Positions 18,641 to 29,330 of a stretch of 64,000 nt of DNA are shown one piece after another. Position numbers and translations under genes: made by a program. Position 1 is the stretch's first letter; the number at the start of each line of letters is the position of its first letter. The stretch spans positions 1-64,000 of the forward strand of contig JACIZI010000003.1 in NCBI GenBank assembly GCA_014359475.1. The letters are read 5' to 3'. The notes under the pieces were generated by a model. That model did no database searches and had not been told where the DNA came from. It worked only from the letters and a program-made list of their open reading frames with translations. Source of the DNA: Marinobacter sp. GTDB taxonomy: Bacteria > Pseudomonadota > Gammaproteobacteria > Pseudomonadales > Oleiphilaceae.

Positions 18641-19636
18641 ATGCATAGCTTCGATTGGCAACACCATTACCACACCCTGCTCACGCACCTTGAGTCCGAG
18701 GGGCTGTGTGACTGGGCCCGGCAAATCCGCCGGCAACTCCGGTACCGCTTCGATGAACAGCCCCACGGGGATCTGCTCCGCTGGCAGTCGGCCTGGCAGA
18801 GACTGCCGGAGGTGCACGGTGCCCGGGTGGTAACGGATCGCCCTACCGTGAGCGTGGAAGCCTCCGCGTCCCTTGACGACCAGCAGGCGGAAAACCTGGA
18901 AACGGGCTTGCGGGGGCTGATGCCCTGGCGCAAAGGGCCCTTCGGGTTTTTCGGCACCCATATTGATACAGAATGGCGCTCTGACTGGAAATGGGAGCGG
19001 GTGGCACCCTGGCTGTCGGATCTGCAGGGGCGCACCGTACTGGATGTGGGCTGCGGGTCCGGTTACCACTGCTGGCGCATGCACGGGGCAGGAGCCCGGC
19101 GGGTCATAGGCATTGATCCGGGGCTGTTGTTCCTGTTCCAGTTCCTGGCGGTCAAGGGTTATCTGCCGGAGGATACCCCCGTGGATCTGTTACCAGTGCG
19201 GATGGAGGATCTGCCGGATAACCTGCAATGTTTCGACACCACCTTCTCGATGGGCGTGCTCTACCACCGCCGCTCGCCGCTGGATCATCTGCTGGAGCTG
19301 AAAAGCACCCTCAAACCGGGTGGCGAGCTGGTGCTGGAGACACTGGTGGCGGACGGCCCGGAAGGTTATACACTGATGCCCGAGGATCGCTACGGGCGTA
19401 TGCGCAATGTCTGGTTCCTGCCCAGTTGTGGCACCCTGCTGCGCTGGCTGCAACGGACCGGTTACCGGGATGCGCGGGTTGTGGATGTCAGTGTGACCAC
19501 CACCGACGAGCAGCGCAGTACCGACTGGATGCGATTCCAGTCACTGACAGACTTCCTGGATCCTGAGGATCCTTCCCGTACGATCGAGGGTTATCCGGGG
19601 CCGAAGCGGGCCACACTGATCGCCCGCAAGCCCTGA
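18641..19636 (+). CDS. cmoB: tRNA U34 carboxymethyltransferase
   Basis: 331 residues from ATG 18641 (MHSFDWQHHYHTLLTHLE). Transfers the carboxymethyl group of carboxy-SAM to 5-hydroxyuridine 34 in tRNAs that read four-codon boxes. Conserved segments are LMPWRKGPFGFFGTHIDTEW, the SAM site VLDVGCGSGYHCWRM and FSMGVLYHRRSPLDHL. The cmoA-cmoB pair is complete and is followed by a strong bidirectional terminator. Confidence 0.95.
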   Translation: MHSFDWQHHYHTLLTHLESEGLCDWARQIRRQLRYRFDEQPHGDLLRWQSAWQRLPEVHGARVVTDRPTVSVEASASLDDQQAENLETGLRGLMPWRKGPFGFFGTHIDTEWRSDWKWERVAPWLSDLQGRTVLDVGCGSGYHCWRMHGAGARRVIGIDPGLLFLFQFLAVKGYLPEDTPVDLLPVRMEDLPDNLQCFDTTFSMGVLYHRRSPLDHLLELKSTLKPGGELVLETLVADGPEGYTLMPEDRYGRMRNVWFLPSCGTLLRWLQRTGYRDARVVDVSVTTTDEQRSTDWMRFQSLTDFLDPEDPSRTIEGYPGPKRATLIARKP

Positions 19637-19648
19637 CAAGCGGCTATA

Positions 19649-19682
19649 GCAAGAAAAGGGGCCGAAAGGCCCCTTTTCTTGC
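19649..19682. terminator. Bidirectional intrinsic terminator, cmoB/purA
   Basis: Arms 19649-19663 and 19668-19682 (GCAAGAAAAGGGGCC and complement) form a perfect 15-bp stem with a GAAA tetraloop, with internal A- and T-rich ends. It serves the convergent genes cmoB and purA. Confidence 0.9.
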
Positions 19683-19702
19683 TTCCGGACTGGTCCGGAC
19701 AA

Positions 19703-21007
<1,305 letters not shown>

Positions 21008-21025
21008 TCAGGAAGCCCGCTGTCT

Positions 21026-21046
21026 GAAAACAGGCAGCCTGTTTTC
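21026..21046. terminator. Hairpin between hisZ and purA
   Basis: GAAAACAGG (21026-21034), CAG loop, CCTGTTTTC (21038-21046). On the minus strand it follows the hisZ stop at 21077 and ends in TTTTC, so it may partly terminate hisZ transcripts before purA. Confidence 0.5.
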
Positions 21047-21076
21047 CGTTATTGATTGATGATAAAGCCTGTGGCT

Positions 21077-22258
21077 TCAGCCCAGATACTCCACAACCCA
21101 CTGCCCGTCCCGCTTGACCAGCGCACGGTCGCACTCCCGGCTGCGGGGGTCAACACCCTGCTCCTCCGGCATAGCGCGGATCACTGTTTCAGTCATGCGC
21201 AGCTCTGCGACGGTGCCGTCCAGGGCCGGATCGGCATCCGCCGGAGCCCAGATGCCACCCACGCTGCGCCCGGGGCGCCCACCCAGAGCCACCAGTGCCC
21301 GCACGTCCAGACTGAAGCCGGTGGCCGGACGGGCACGCCCGAAATCACGGCCGATGGCATCATAGCGACCACCCTTGCCTACCGCATCACCGTGGCCGGG
21401 AGCATAGGCCGCAAACACCAGCCCGGTGTGATAGTTGTAGCCGCGCAGTTCACAGAAATCGAAACCGACCGATACAGCCGGGTAATTCTCGCTCAGCATC
21501 GCCGCAACACGGTCCAGTTGATCCAGTGCCCCGGTGATCCGGCCGGAGGCTCCGCCAAGCACTTCACGGGCCCGCGCCAACGCTTCCGGACCGCCACTGA
21601 TAGTGGCCAGTGTCCGCAACCTGGCGCCGGCGGATCCTTCGGGGCAATGCCCCAGCAGTTCGTCCAGTTCCGGCACCGAGCGTCGGGCGACCGCATCAAA
21701 GACCGCCTCACCCGTTTCTTTGCTGAGCCCGGCTTCAGCGGTCAGCGTCTCGAAGATGGCCACATGGGAAAGATCCAGGTGTACCCGCGCCAGTCCGGCC
21801 ACCCGCAGGCTTTCTAGCATCAGGGTGATTACTTCCAGATCCGCCTCCGCAGACTGGCTGCCAAACAGTTCGCATCCTGCCTGGATCGGCGTCCGCCCGG
21901 TCAGCATGTGCCGGGGCCGGGTGTGCAGCACATGACCGGCATAGCAGAGCCGGGTGATACCTTCGTGACCAAGAGTATGAGCGTCGATGCGGGCCGCCTG
22001 GGGCGTCATATCGGCCCGCACACCCATCATCCGGCCGGGGAGCTGGTCGGTCAGTTTGAAGGTCTGCAGTTCAAGATCGTGTCCGGTACCGGTGAACAGG
22101 GACTCCAGGTATTCGATCAGCGGCGGAATCACCAACTGGTACCCCCACCGCTGGCAGGTGTCCATTACGTCCCGGCGCAGGGACTCAATCTGTCCGGCCA
22201 GGGGCGGAAGAATGTCCTCTACGCCATCCGGCAGCAACCAGCGATCAGATACAGTCAT
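21077..22258 (-). CDS. hisZ: ATP phosphoribosyltransferase regulatory subunit
   Basis: 393 residues from ATG 22258 (MTVSDRWLLPDGVEDILPPL). A catalytically dead histidyl-tRNA synthetase paralogue that assembles with the short form of HisG and carries the histidine feedback site. Visible landmarks are FTGTGHDLELQTFKLTDQLPGR, RADMTPQAARID, and GGRYDAIGRDFGRARPATGF. Between hflC and purA, as in Pseudomonas. Its presence predicts a short-form HisG elsewhere in the genome. Confidence 0.94.
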   Translation of the reverse strand: MTVSDRWLLPDGVEDILPPLAGQIESLRRDVMDTCQRWGYQLVIPPLIEYLESLFTGTGHDLELQTFKLTDQLPGRMMGVRADMTPQAARIDAHTLGHEGITRLCYAGHVLHTRPRHMLTGRTPIQAGCELFGSQSAEADLEVITLMLESLRVAGLARVHLDLSHVAIFETLTAEAGLSKETGEAVFDAVARRSVPELDELLGHCPEGSAGARLRTLATISGGPEALARAREVLGGASGRITGALDQLDRVAAMLSENYPAVSVGFDFCELRGYNYHTGLVFAAYAPGHGDAVGKGGRYDAIGRDFGRARPATGFSLDVRALVALGGRPGRSVGGIWAPADADPALDGTVAELRMTETVIRAMPEEQGVDPRSRECDRALVKRDGQWVVEYLG

Positions 22259-22380
22259 GAGATTCCATTGTCCGTCTGTCAACGGCGGCAACCTGGCCAC
22301 CGTGATATGTCTGGATTCGGGGAGGCCGGGGCCGAACCCCGGACAAAACCGGCAAAATTCTACACTGTTGCCGGGCACAA

Positions 22381-22411
22381 AAAAACCGGAATACCTCGGT
22401 ATTCCGGTTTT
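22381..22411. terminator. Intrinsic terminator downstream of hflC
   Basis: AAAACCGGAATACC (22382-22395), TC loop, GGTATTCCGGTTTT (22398-22411): 14 perfect base pairs, A-rich on one side and T-rich on the other. On the minus strand it follows hflC (stop 22439) and separates it from hisZ. Confidence 0.88.
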
Positions 22412-22438
22412 CGCCGGTCAACTGCCTGCCCTGCAGAG

Positions 22439-23317
22439 TTACGGGCGCTGGCCGTCGGAGTCTTTCAGGAAGCGCAGGAAATCACTGTCAGAATCCAGCA
22501 CCAGGATGTCATCCTTGCTTGAGAAGGTGTTCTCGTAGGCCTGAAGGCTACGGTAGAAGCGATAGAAAGCCTCATTCTCACCGTAGGATTCGGCATAGAT
22601 GGTCGCGGCCCGACCGTCACCCTCACCACGTGTGGTCTCCGCTTCAGCAAACGCTTCGGCAAGAACCACCGTGCGCTGGCGGTCCGCATCGGCACGGATA
22701 CCTTCCGCGAGCTCCTGACCCCGTGAGCGATATTCCTGGGCCAGCTTTTCACGCTCGGTCGCCATGCGACGAAACACGTTCTGACTGACCTGGCCGGGCA
22801 GCTCAATACCCTTGACCCGCACGTCGATCACCTCAATACCGAATTCATCAATGGAGGTCTCGTTGACCCGGTCCCGCAAAATACGCATCAGCTCATCCCG
22901 CTGGCCGGAAACCACCTCGTGCATGGTGCGCACACCGAACTCGTCCCGCAAACCATTGTCCACCCGGGAGAGCAGCAGCTGCTGGGCCCGGTATTCGTCA
23001 CCACCGGTGGCCCGGTAGAAGGTATCCACATCACGGATTTGCCAGGCGATGTAGGAGTTCACATCCAACGGCTTTTTCTCAACGGTGAGGTACTGCCGGG
23101 AGGGCAGGTCCGTGGTCAGCACCCGGATATCAAAGGTACGGGACTCGTCAATGAGGGGCACCTTGAACTTCAGGCCCGCCGGAATATCCGTTTCCACCAG
23201 CTCACCGAAGCGCAGCAGCACTCCGCGGTGGGTTTCCGGAATGATATAGACGCTGGCGGACACCAGCAGCAGGATGATCAGGGCTCCTGCCAGGCCCAAT
23301 ATGCCTTTCGGTCCCAT
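22439..23317 (-). CDS. hflC: HflC, modulator of FtsH protease
   Basis: 292 residues. An SPFH/prohibitin-type inner-membrane protein that forms a ring with HflK around FtsH. One N-terminal transmembrane segment (ALIILLLVSASVYIIPE), then the SPFH domain (GVLLRFGELVETDIPAGLKF) and a long coiled coil rich in RADADRQRTVVLAEAFAEAE. It starts 2 nt past the hflK stop. The last gene of this stretch, ended by the terminator at 22381-22411. Confidence 0.95.
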   Translation of the reverse strand: MGPKGILGLAGALIILLLVSASVYIIPETHRGVLLRFGELVETDIPAGLKFKVPLIDESRTFDIRVLTTDLPSRQYLTVEKKPLDVNSYIAWQIRDVDTFYRATGGDEYRAQQLLLSRVDNGLRDEFGVRTMHEVVSGQRDELMRILRDRVNETSIDEFGIEVIDVRVKGIELPGQVSQNVFRRMATEREKLAQEYRSRGQELAEGIRADADRQRTVVLAEAFAEAETTRGEGDGRAATIYAESYGENEAFYRFYRSLQAYENTFSSKDDILVLDSDSDFLRFLKDSDGQRP

Positions 23318-23319
23318 AA

Positions 23320-24510
23320 TTATCTGCTCCTCCGAACGGTGGTGTCCTGACGGCTGCGTAGTTCTTCAAGAACCTGATCCGAAAGCTTCCGGATGTCGAC
23401 ACTGCCACTGTCGCCTCCGCTGTTGCCGCCACCACCACCGGCCTGCACAGACGAGCGCCTTGTCAGTTGATCCAGCGGCAGATAGAGCATGTTATTGCTG
23501 CTTTCGGTATCCACCAGAATTTTACTGCTGGCGGAAAGAACATTCTCCAGCGCCTGCAGGTACATGCGGTCCCGGGTGACATCCGGCGCCATGTTATAAA
23601 CCTTGAGCAGCTCGTTAAAGCGCGCGGTTTCACCTCTGGCCCGCTCAATCACCTGCTGCTTGTAAGCCTGGGCCTCTTCAATCAGGCGCTGAGCACGACC
23701 ACGGGCCTCTGGCACCACCTTGTTGCGGTAGGTTTCCGCTTCTTCTTTCAGTTGCTGCTCGTCTTCACGGGCGCGCTGAACTTCCCGGAACGCATCCTGA
23801 ACCGCTTCCGGTGGCTGGGTGCTTTCCACATTGACCTGCACAATGGTCAGGCCGGTGCCGTACTCCTCCAGGAATTGCTGAAGCCGCTGCTGCACCCGCA
23901 CCGCCAACTCAGCACGCCCCTCGGTCAACACCTGATCCAGGGTCATGCTGCCCACTTCATGACGCAGAGCGCTGTCTGTGGCAAATGCCAGGGCCTGGGG
24001 GGAGTCGCGCACGTTGAGCACGTAGGCCTGGGCATCACCCACGCGGAACTGAACCTGAAGGTCCACGCTGACCAGATTCTCGTCCTGGGTCAGCATCTGG
24101 CCGCGGGATTGCGTGGAACGGACACTGGTGACCAGCACCTTGTTCACGTCATCGATCAGCGGCACCTTGAAACGAAGACCGGGGTTTTCTGTGCGATGGT
24201 ACTCACCAAAGCGCAGCACCACGGCCCGCTCCTGCTCGTCCACGGTGTAGAACGACTGGTAACCGATGTAACCCAGCACCAGAATGCCAGCCAGCGCCAG
24301 AATGGCACCGAAACCGCCTGAGCCACTGCCGGTGCCACCACCGGGGCCTGATTTTCCGCCTTTGCCACCGAGCAGTTTGTTCAGCTTGTCCAGACCTTTT
24401 TTCAAAGCTTCATCCAGATCAGGCGGACCCTGGTCATTGCCGCGACGTCCGCCCCCGGTACCCCAGGGGTCGTTGTCATTCCGGTTACCACCCGGTTCAT
24501 TCCAGGCCAT
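23320..24510 (-). CDS. hflK: HflK, modulator of FtsH protease
   Basis: 396 residues from ATG 24510 (MAWNEPGGNRNDNDPWG), with GGAGAG just upstream. The N-terminus is Gly/Asp-rich and cytoplasmic, then one transmembrane segment (about residues 75-95, ILALAGILVLGYIGYQSF), the SPFH domain with RAVVLRFGEYHRTENPGL, and a long coiled coil. Partner of HflC. Its upstream gap to hflX contains the dispersed repeat 24550-24651. Confidence 0.95.
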   Translation of the reverse strand: MAWNEPGGNRNDNDPWGTGGGRRGNDQGPPDLDEALKKGLDKLNKLLGGKGGKSGPGGGTGSGSGGFGAILALAGILVLGYIGYQSFYTVDEQERAVVLRFGEYHRTENPGLRFKVPLIDDVNKVLVTSVRSTQSRGQMLTQDENLVSVDLQVQFRVGDAQAYVLNVRDSPQALAFATDSALRHEVGSMTLDQVLTEGRAELAVRVQQRLQQFLEEYGTGLTIVQVNVESTQPPEAVQDAFREVQRAREDEQQLKEEAETYRNKVVPEARGRAQRLIEEAQAYKQQVIERARGETARFNELLKVYNMAPDVTRDRMYLQALENVLSASSKILVDTESSNNMLYLPLDQLTRRSSVQAGGGGGNSGGDSGSVDIRKLSDQVLEELRSRQDTTVRRSR

Positions 24511-24549
24511 AAGTCTCTCCGTTCCATACAAGTAGAATGGTTGCAAATA

Positions 24550-24651
24550 CTAGCAGCCTGTTGCACTTAAGGCTAATCTACTGTGCTGGCGGGAAAACGG
24601 CTCATATTTCCCCACCCTGCTCACGACAACTGCTTAAGTTCGACAGGCTGC
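24550..24651. repeat. Dispersed palindromic element, copy A
   Basis: Starts CTAGCAGCCTGT and ends with the near-complement CGACAGGCTGC. The left part continues CACTTAAGGCTAATCTA and the right part holds ACTGCTTAAGTT. The 63-bp element at 43192-43254, read on the minus strand, shares both ends and the GGCTAATCTA and TTGCTTAA blocks but has a shorter middle. It fills most of the hflX-hflK gap. The pattern suggests a non-coding mobile or REP/MITE-like repeat. Confidence 0.7.
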
Positions 24652-24696
24652 CGGATCAATCCGACCCCGGGCAATAGCGGTTGCCCCTGAACGATT

Positions 24697-25989
24697 CTAA
24701 TCCGCCAGCTTTACGTCGCTTTCCTGAAGCCCGGCCCGGCTGAGCAACTGTTGCCAGTCACGGTTTTCAAGCCGCACTTCCAATACGCTGTCACCGTTGT
24801 CACGGTAATGTTCCGAAAGCACCGAGCCTGCTTCATGCAGCAGTGCCCGCAACCTTCCGTCACCGGGACCGAGCAGCAGATGGCGGTGGATCACGTCCTC
24901 CGACACCCGCTCCACAATCGCGTCATACAGGTCGTCGAGACCTGCACCGGTGGCCGCGGATACCCATACCCGCACTGGCTCACCCGCTTCATTGCGATCG
25001 GTGCGGGGGCTGAAGCGCTCACCCAGCAGATCAATCTTGTTGAACACCTGTAATACGGGAATCTCGTCGGCACCGATCTCTGCCAGCACCTGTTCCACCT
25101 GATCGATATTGTCATCCCTGCGCTCGTCGTGACAGTCAATGACGTGCAGCAGCAACGAAGCCTGGGCAGTTTCTTCCAGGGTGGCCCGGAAGGCTTCCAC
25201 CAGCTTGTGGGGCAGATGGCGGATGAAACCGACGGTATCCGCCAGTACGACCGGTCCCACATCGGGGAGTTCCAGACGCCGCAGGGTGGGATCCAGTGTG
25301 GCAAACAGCTGATCCGCTGCATAGACACCGGAGGCGGTAATGCGATTGAACAGGGTGGATTTGCCAGCATTGGTGTAGCCCACCAGGGAAACGGTGGGGA
25401 TATCCGCCCGCTTGCGGCTGCGCCGCCCCTGGTCCCTTTGGCGACGCACTTTGGCCAGGCGCTTGTGGATTGCTTTGATGCGCTCCCGCAGCAACCGCCG
25501 GTCGGTCTCCAACTGGGTTTCACCAGGCCCGCGCAGACCAATACCGCCCTTCTGCCGCTCCAGGTGGGTCCAGCCACGCACCAGGCGTGTGGACATATGT
25601 TCCAGCTGGGCCAGCTCCACCTGCAGCTTACCCTCATGGGTGCGGGCACGCTGGGCGAAGATATCCAGAATCACTCCGGTACGGTCGAGAACCCGGCACT
25701 GAAGCTCCCGCTCCACATTCCGTTCCTGACTGGCACTGAGGGCATGGTTGAACAGCACCACATCCGCCTCACTGGCTGTGACCGCATCGCGGATTTCTTC
25801 CAGCTTGCCGGAGCCCACGAACAGGCGGGGACTGGGCTGCTTTCGGGTGCCGGTTACCACATCCACAGGCTCCACACCCGCCGAGGTCACCAGTTCACGA
25901 AATTCGTTCAGGTCTTCAGTGTCTTCGGCCGAGGCAAATTCCACATGAACAAGCACTGCACGCTCGCCGGCATCAGGACGTTCAAACAA
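24697..25989 (-). CDS. hflX: GTPase HflX
   Basis: 430 residues, the usual length. A ribosome-associated GTPase that splits stalled 70S ribosomes under stress. The N-terminal domain has LVHVEF and VVLFNHALSASQERN; the linker LVRGWTHLERQKGGIGLRGP is characteristic. GTPase motifs: G1 GYTNAGKST, G3 ADTVGF, G4 NKID. It lies after hfq in the conserved hfq-hflX-hflK-hflC order, with a gap of about 107 nt. Confidence 0.96.
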   Translation of the reverse strand: MFERPDAGERAVLVHVEFASAEDTEDLNEFRELVTSAGVEPVDVVTGTRKQPSPRLFVGSGKLEEIRDAVTASEADVVLFNHALSASQERNVERELQCRVLDRTGVILDIFAQRARTHEGKLQVELAQLEHMSTRLVRGWTHLERQKGGIGLRGPGETQLETDRRLLRERIKAIHKRLAKVRRQRDQGRRSRKRADIPTVSLVGYTNAGKSTLFNRITASGVYAADQLFATLDPTLRRLELPDVGPVVLADTVGFIRHLPHKLVEAFRATLEETAQASLLLHVIDCHDERRDDNIDQVEQVLAEIGADEIPVLQVFNKIDLLGERFSPRTDRNEAGEPVRVWVSAATGAGLDDLYDAIVERVSEDVIHRHLLLGPGDGRLRALLHEAGSVLSEHYRDNGDSVLEVRLENRDWQQLLSRAGLQESDVKLAD

Positions 25990-26096
25990 AGAAGGCTTGC
26001 TCCAGAGTATTCATAAAAAGAAACGCCCGCGCTCCCGCAACAGCGGCGCTGTCCGGCAACACGGGCCCGGGGATAGCATTGTCCGTATCAGGCAAC

Positions 26097-26348
26097 TCAG
26101 ATGTCAGGATCGTCTTCACCGCCGGGGGCCTGGGCCGGAATGCGAACATTGCGAGCCGGAACCACGGTGGAAATGGCATGCTTGTATACCATTTGGCTGA
26201 CCGTGTTCTTCAGCAGGATCACGAACTGGTCAAACGATTCAATCTGCCCCTGGAGCTTGATTCCATTCACGAGAAAGATGGATACCGGAATACGTTCCTT
26301 GCGCAGTGCATTGAGGTAAGGGTCTTGTAGAGATTGCCCTTTTGACAT
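26097..26348 (-). CDS. hfq: RNA chaperone Hfq
   Basis: 83 residues. A hexameric Sm-like protein that pairs small RNAs with mRNAs. [20 protein letters not shown] is the standard N-terminus; the Sm1 region has [19 protein letters not shown] and Sm2 has [10 protein letters not shown]. The C-terminal tail is short and acidic (GGEDDPDI). AGGAG lies just before the start. It follows miaA by 34 nt. Confidence 0.98.
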   Translation of the reverse strand: MSKGQSLQDPYLNALRKERIPVSIFLVNGIKLQGQIESFDQFVILLKNTVSQMVYKHAISTVVPARNVRIPAQAPGGEDDPDI

Positions 26349-26382
26349 TGGTTTTCTCCTGTTCTTTATATTATGCAGATCG

Positions 26383-27408
26383 TCAAATGTATGAATTAAA
26401 TGTGGCGTGAAGCCGGATACTTTTCAAGGCCAGGTCGCAAACCCGCGGATCACCCGTCTGCAGCCAAACCACATCCGGCCATTTCCGTAGCCAGGTGAGC
26501 TGTCGCTTGGCCAGTTGCCGGGTCGCCGCCTTGCCTCGCTCAACCATCGTCTGGTAGTTGGTAGCGCCGGCCAGGTATTCCCAGGCCTGGCGATAGCCCA
26601 CGCAACGCATGGCAGGCAGCTCCGCATGCAGGTCGCCCCGGGCCATTAAACCCCGGACTTCCTCCAGAAATCCGGCCTGCAACATACGCTCGAACCGTAT
26701 GGCAATCCGTTCGTGGAGAAGGGCGCGGTCGGCCGGCACCAGCGCCAGCTGAATCACAGTATACGGCAGCTCCGGGCCCTCGTCTGCCTGCCACTGGGTA
26801 AAATACGGGTAATCCTTGATATTCGCCGATTTTCCACTGGCATTCCCATCACTGCCCGGGGTTGCACGCCAGAGTTCCGAAATGGGACGACCGGTCAGGC
26901 GGATCACCTCAACAGCCCGGATCAGCCGCTGCCGGTTATTGGGATGAATACGTGAAGCTGCCTCGGGATCTATCGCCGCCAGCTCGCGATGCAGTGACAC
27001 CAGCCCCTGCTCCCGGGCCTGGTGCTCCAGGCGCCGGCGCAGATCGGGGTCGGCCTGCGGCAGGTCGGACATACCCTGCCGCAATGCCTTGAAGTACATC
27101 ATGGTGCCACCCACCAGCAACGGTATCCGGCCGCGGCGGGTAATATCAGCCATTCCGGCCAGGGCATCCCGGCGAAAATCCGCGACGGAATAGGTCTCGG
27201 CAGGGTCACAGATATCAATCAAGCGGTGCGGAGCCTGCGCCAGCTCCTCCGCACCCGGCTTGGCGGTACCTATGTCCAGCCCCCGATAGACCATCGCCGA
27301 ATCCACACTGATAATATCGCACGGCAGGTGGCGACACAGTTCGAGGGCCAGATCGGTCTTGCCGGAGGCCGTCGGCCCCATCAGGAATATCGCCGGTGGC
27401 AGAGCCAT
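26383..27408 (-). CDS. miaA: tRNA dimethylallyltransferase
   Basis: 341 residues; the usual length is 310-320, so the C-terminus is slightly longer. Adds an isopentenyl group to A37 of tRNAs that read codons starting with U. The P-loop GPTASGKTD lies at residues 11-19; [26 protein letters not shown] and [12 protein letters not shown] are characteristic. The ATG overlaps the mutL stop by 1 nt, so translation is coupled. Confidence 0.96.
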   Translation of the reverse strand: MALPPAIFLMGPTASGKTDLALELCRHLPCDIISVDSAMVYRGLDIGTAKPGAEELAQAPHRLIDICDPAETYSVADFRRDALAGMADITRRGRIPLLVGGTMMYFKALRQGMSDLPQADPDLRRRLEHQAREQGLVSLHRELAAIDPEAASRIHPNNRQRLIRAVEVIRLTGRPISELWRATPGSDGNASGKSANIKDYPYFTQWQADEGPELPYTVIQLALVPADRALLHERIAIRFERMLQAGFLEEVRGLMARGDLHAELPAMRCVGYRQAWEYLAGATNYQTMVERGKAATRQLAKRQLTWLRKWPDVVWLQTGDPRVCDLALKSIRLHATFNSYI

Positions 27409-29309
27409 CAGCGACCCCGCAGAAACAGCTTGTCCAGCTCGGACAGGGTCACCAGGGTCCAGGTGGGCCGGCCGTGGTTACACTGACCACTACGCTCTGT
27501 CGCTTCCATGTCCCGCAACAGGGAATTCATCTCCGGAATGGTGAGCTGGCGATTGGCCCGCACCGAACCATGGCAGGCCATGGTGCCCAGCAGCTGATTG
27601 ATGTCCGCCTGCACGCGGCTGCTCTGGCCATGTTCGATCAGATCGGAAAGCACGTCCCGCACCAGCTGTTCCGTATCGGCACCCCGCAGCAACGCCGGCA
27701 CCTGACGGACCGCCAGGGTTTCAGGGCCGATACGCTCAACCTGCAGCCCCAGGTTGTGCAGTTCTTCGCCGTGCGTTTCCGCGACCGATGCCTCTTTCTG
27801 ACTGACCGCCAGTGACAGCGGCACCAGCAGAGGCTGGCTTTTCAGGTCCTGGGCATCAAGGGCCCGCTTCATGCGCTCATAGGTAATCCGCTCATGCGCC
27901 GCATGCATGTCCACTACAATAAGCCCCTGGCGACTCTGAGCCAGCACATAAATACCGTGCAGCTGGGCGATGGCGTAGCCCAGCGGTGGCTCTTCCCCGG
28001 CATCCGTCGGTGGCGTGCTGACCGGTTGCGGAGCCAGGGCCACGCCGTCTGCATCGGCAACCGGTTCAGTGGCCGGCGGGCCGCCTCCCGGATTGAGGGA
28101 GCGGTAGAAAGCCATCTGGTCCTTCGCCTGCCACTCCGGGGCCGTCGCACGACGTTCACTGAACGCCATGGCATTCTGGGAGGCGGCCTCCGAATCAAAC
28201 CCTCCAGCTGAGCTTATGGCCGGGCCGGCTGGTTGCCCTGCCGGCATCTCCGGCCCGGGTTCCCGGCCCAGGGACTGGGCCACGGCACCGCGGAAGTGAT
28301 CGTCAGGACGAACATCCGCCAGCGCGCGGTGCAGGGTGCGGAAGATAAAATCATGAACCAGCCGGCCATCCCGGAAGCGCACTTCATGCTTGGTGGGATG
28401 GACATTCACATCCACACTGGCCGGATCCACTTCGAGATAGAGCACAAAGGCCGGATGCCGGTTGTTGTAGAGCACGTCCCGGTAGGCCTGGCGAACCGCA
28501 TGGGCCACCAGACGGTCACGGATGACCCGGCCATTGACGAAGAAATACTGCAGATCTGCCTGGCTGCGGGAGAAGGTTGGCAAGGCCACCCAGCCCCAGA
28601 GGCGCAAACCGGTGGCCTCGGCATCAATCACCACCGCATTATCGATAAACTTCTGCCCGCAGAGCGCGCCGACGCGCCGCTCCCGGTCCAGCTCACCCCG
28701 GGCGGGGCGCAGGCTGTGCACGGTTTTCTGGTTATGTCGCAGGGTGAAGCCGGCATCAAACCGACTCAGGGCCTGCCGGCGGACGCATTCCTCGACGTGA
28801 TTGAACTCGGTCTTTTCGGTGCGCAGGAACTTGCGCCGGGCGGGCGTGTTAAAAAACAGGTCACGCACTTCCACGGTGGTGCCCACCGGATGAGCGGCAG
28901 GCGTGATAGTGGCATCCATGTCCCGGCCTTCCACCTCTACCCGTGAGGCCGCCTCGGTATCCACCGTGCGGGATGTCAGGGCCAGCCGGGACACCGAGCT
29001 GATACTGGCCAGCGCTTCCCCCCGAAACCCCAGCGAGGCCACCGCTTCCAGGTCATCCAGGCTGGCAATCTTGCTGGTGGCATGGCGGCTCAGAGCCAGG
29101 GGCAAATCATTTTCACGGATACCGCTGCCATCATCCCGCACACGGATCAGCTTAACGCCACCCTGCTCCACTTCCACATCCACCCGGCTGGCACCGGCAT
29201 CCAGGGCGTTTTCAACCAGCTCTTTAACAACGGAGGCCGGTCTCTCCACCACCTCGCCGGCAGCAATCTGGTTGGCCAGTCGCGGAGAGAGCAGTCTTAT
29301 GGCGGGCAT
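27408..29309 (-). CDS. mutL: DNA mismatch repair protein MutL
   Basis: 633 residues. The N-terminal GHKL ATPase has [16 protein letters not shown] and [11 protein letters not shown] variable linker is followed by a C-terminal dimer domain that carries [12 protein letters not shown], which fits the metal-binding endonuclease motif DQHA(X)2E(X)4E apart from Gln to Met, together with [10 protein letters not shown] and CNHGRPTW. So this MutL probably nicks DNA itself, as expected in species without MutH, unlike E. coli. It lies between amiB and miaA. Confidence 0.96.
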   Translation of the reverse strand: MPAIRLLSPRLANQIAAGEVVERPASVVKELVENALDAGASRVDVEVEQGGVKLIRVRDDGSGIRENDLPLALSRHATSKIASLDDLEAVASLGFRGEALASISSVSRLALTSRTVDTEAASRVEVEGRDMDATITPAAHPVGTTVEVRDLFFNTPARRKFLRTEKTEFNHVEECVRRQALSRFDAGFTLRHNQKTVHSLRPARGELDRERRVGALCGQKFIDNAVVIDAEATGLRLWGWVALPTFSRSQADLQYFFVNGRVIRDRLVAHAVRQAYRDVLYNNRHPAFVLYLEVDPASVDVNVHPTKHEVRFRDGRLVHDFIFRTLHRALADVRPDDHFRGAVAQSLGREPGPEMPAGQPAGPAISSAGGFDSEAASQNAMAFSERRATAPEWQAKDQMAFYRSLNPGGGPPATEPVADADGVALAPQPVSTPPTDAGEEPPLGYAIAQLHGIYVLAQSRQGLIVVDMHAAHERITYERMKRALDAQDLKSQPLLVPLSLAVSQKEASVAETHGEELHNLGLQVERIGPETLAVRQVPALLRGADTEQLVRDVLSDLIEHGQSSRVQADINQLLGTMACHGSVRANRQLTIPEMNSLLRDMEATERSGQCNHGRPTWTLVTLSELDKLFLRGR

Positions 29310-29330
29310 AACGGAGCGGTACCTCTGAGA

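Noticed and set aside
17880-19636. cmoA and cmoB considered as the missing bioC methyltransferase
   Set aside because: Their SAM-site and flanking motifs fit CmoA and CmoB, and the pair is complete with its own terminator.
26350-26382. Independent promoter or riboregulator in the hfq leader
   Set aside because: The miaA-hfq gap is only 34 nt and shows just a ribosome-binding site; any hfq promoter would lie inside miaA and I cannot pick it out.
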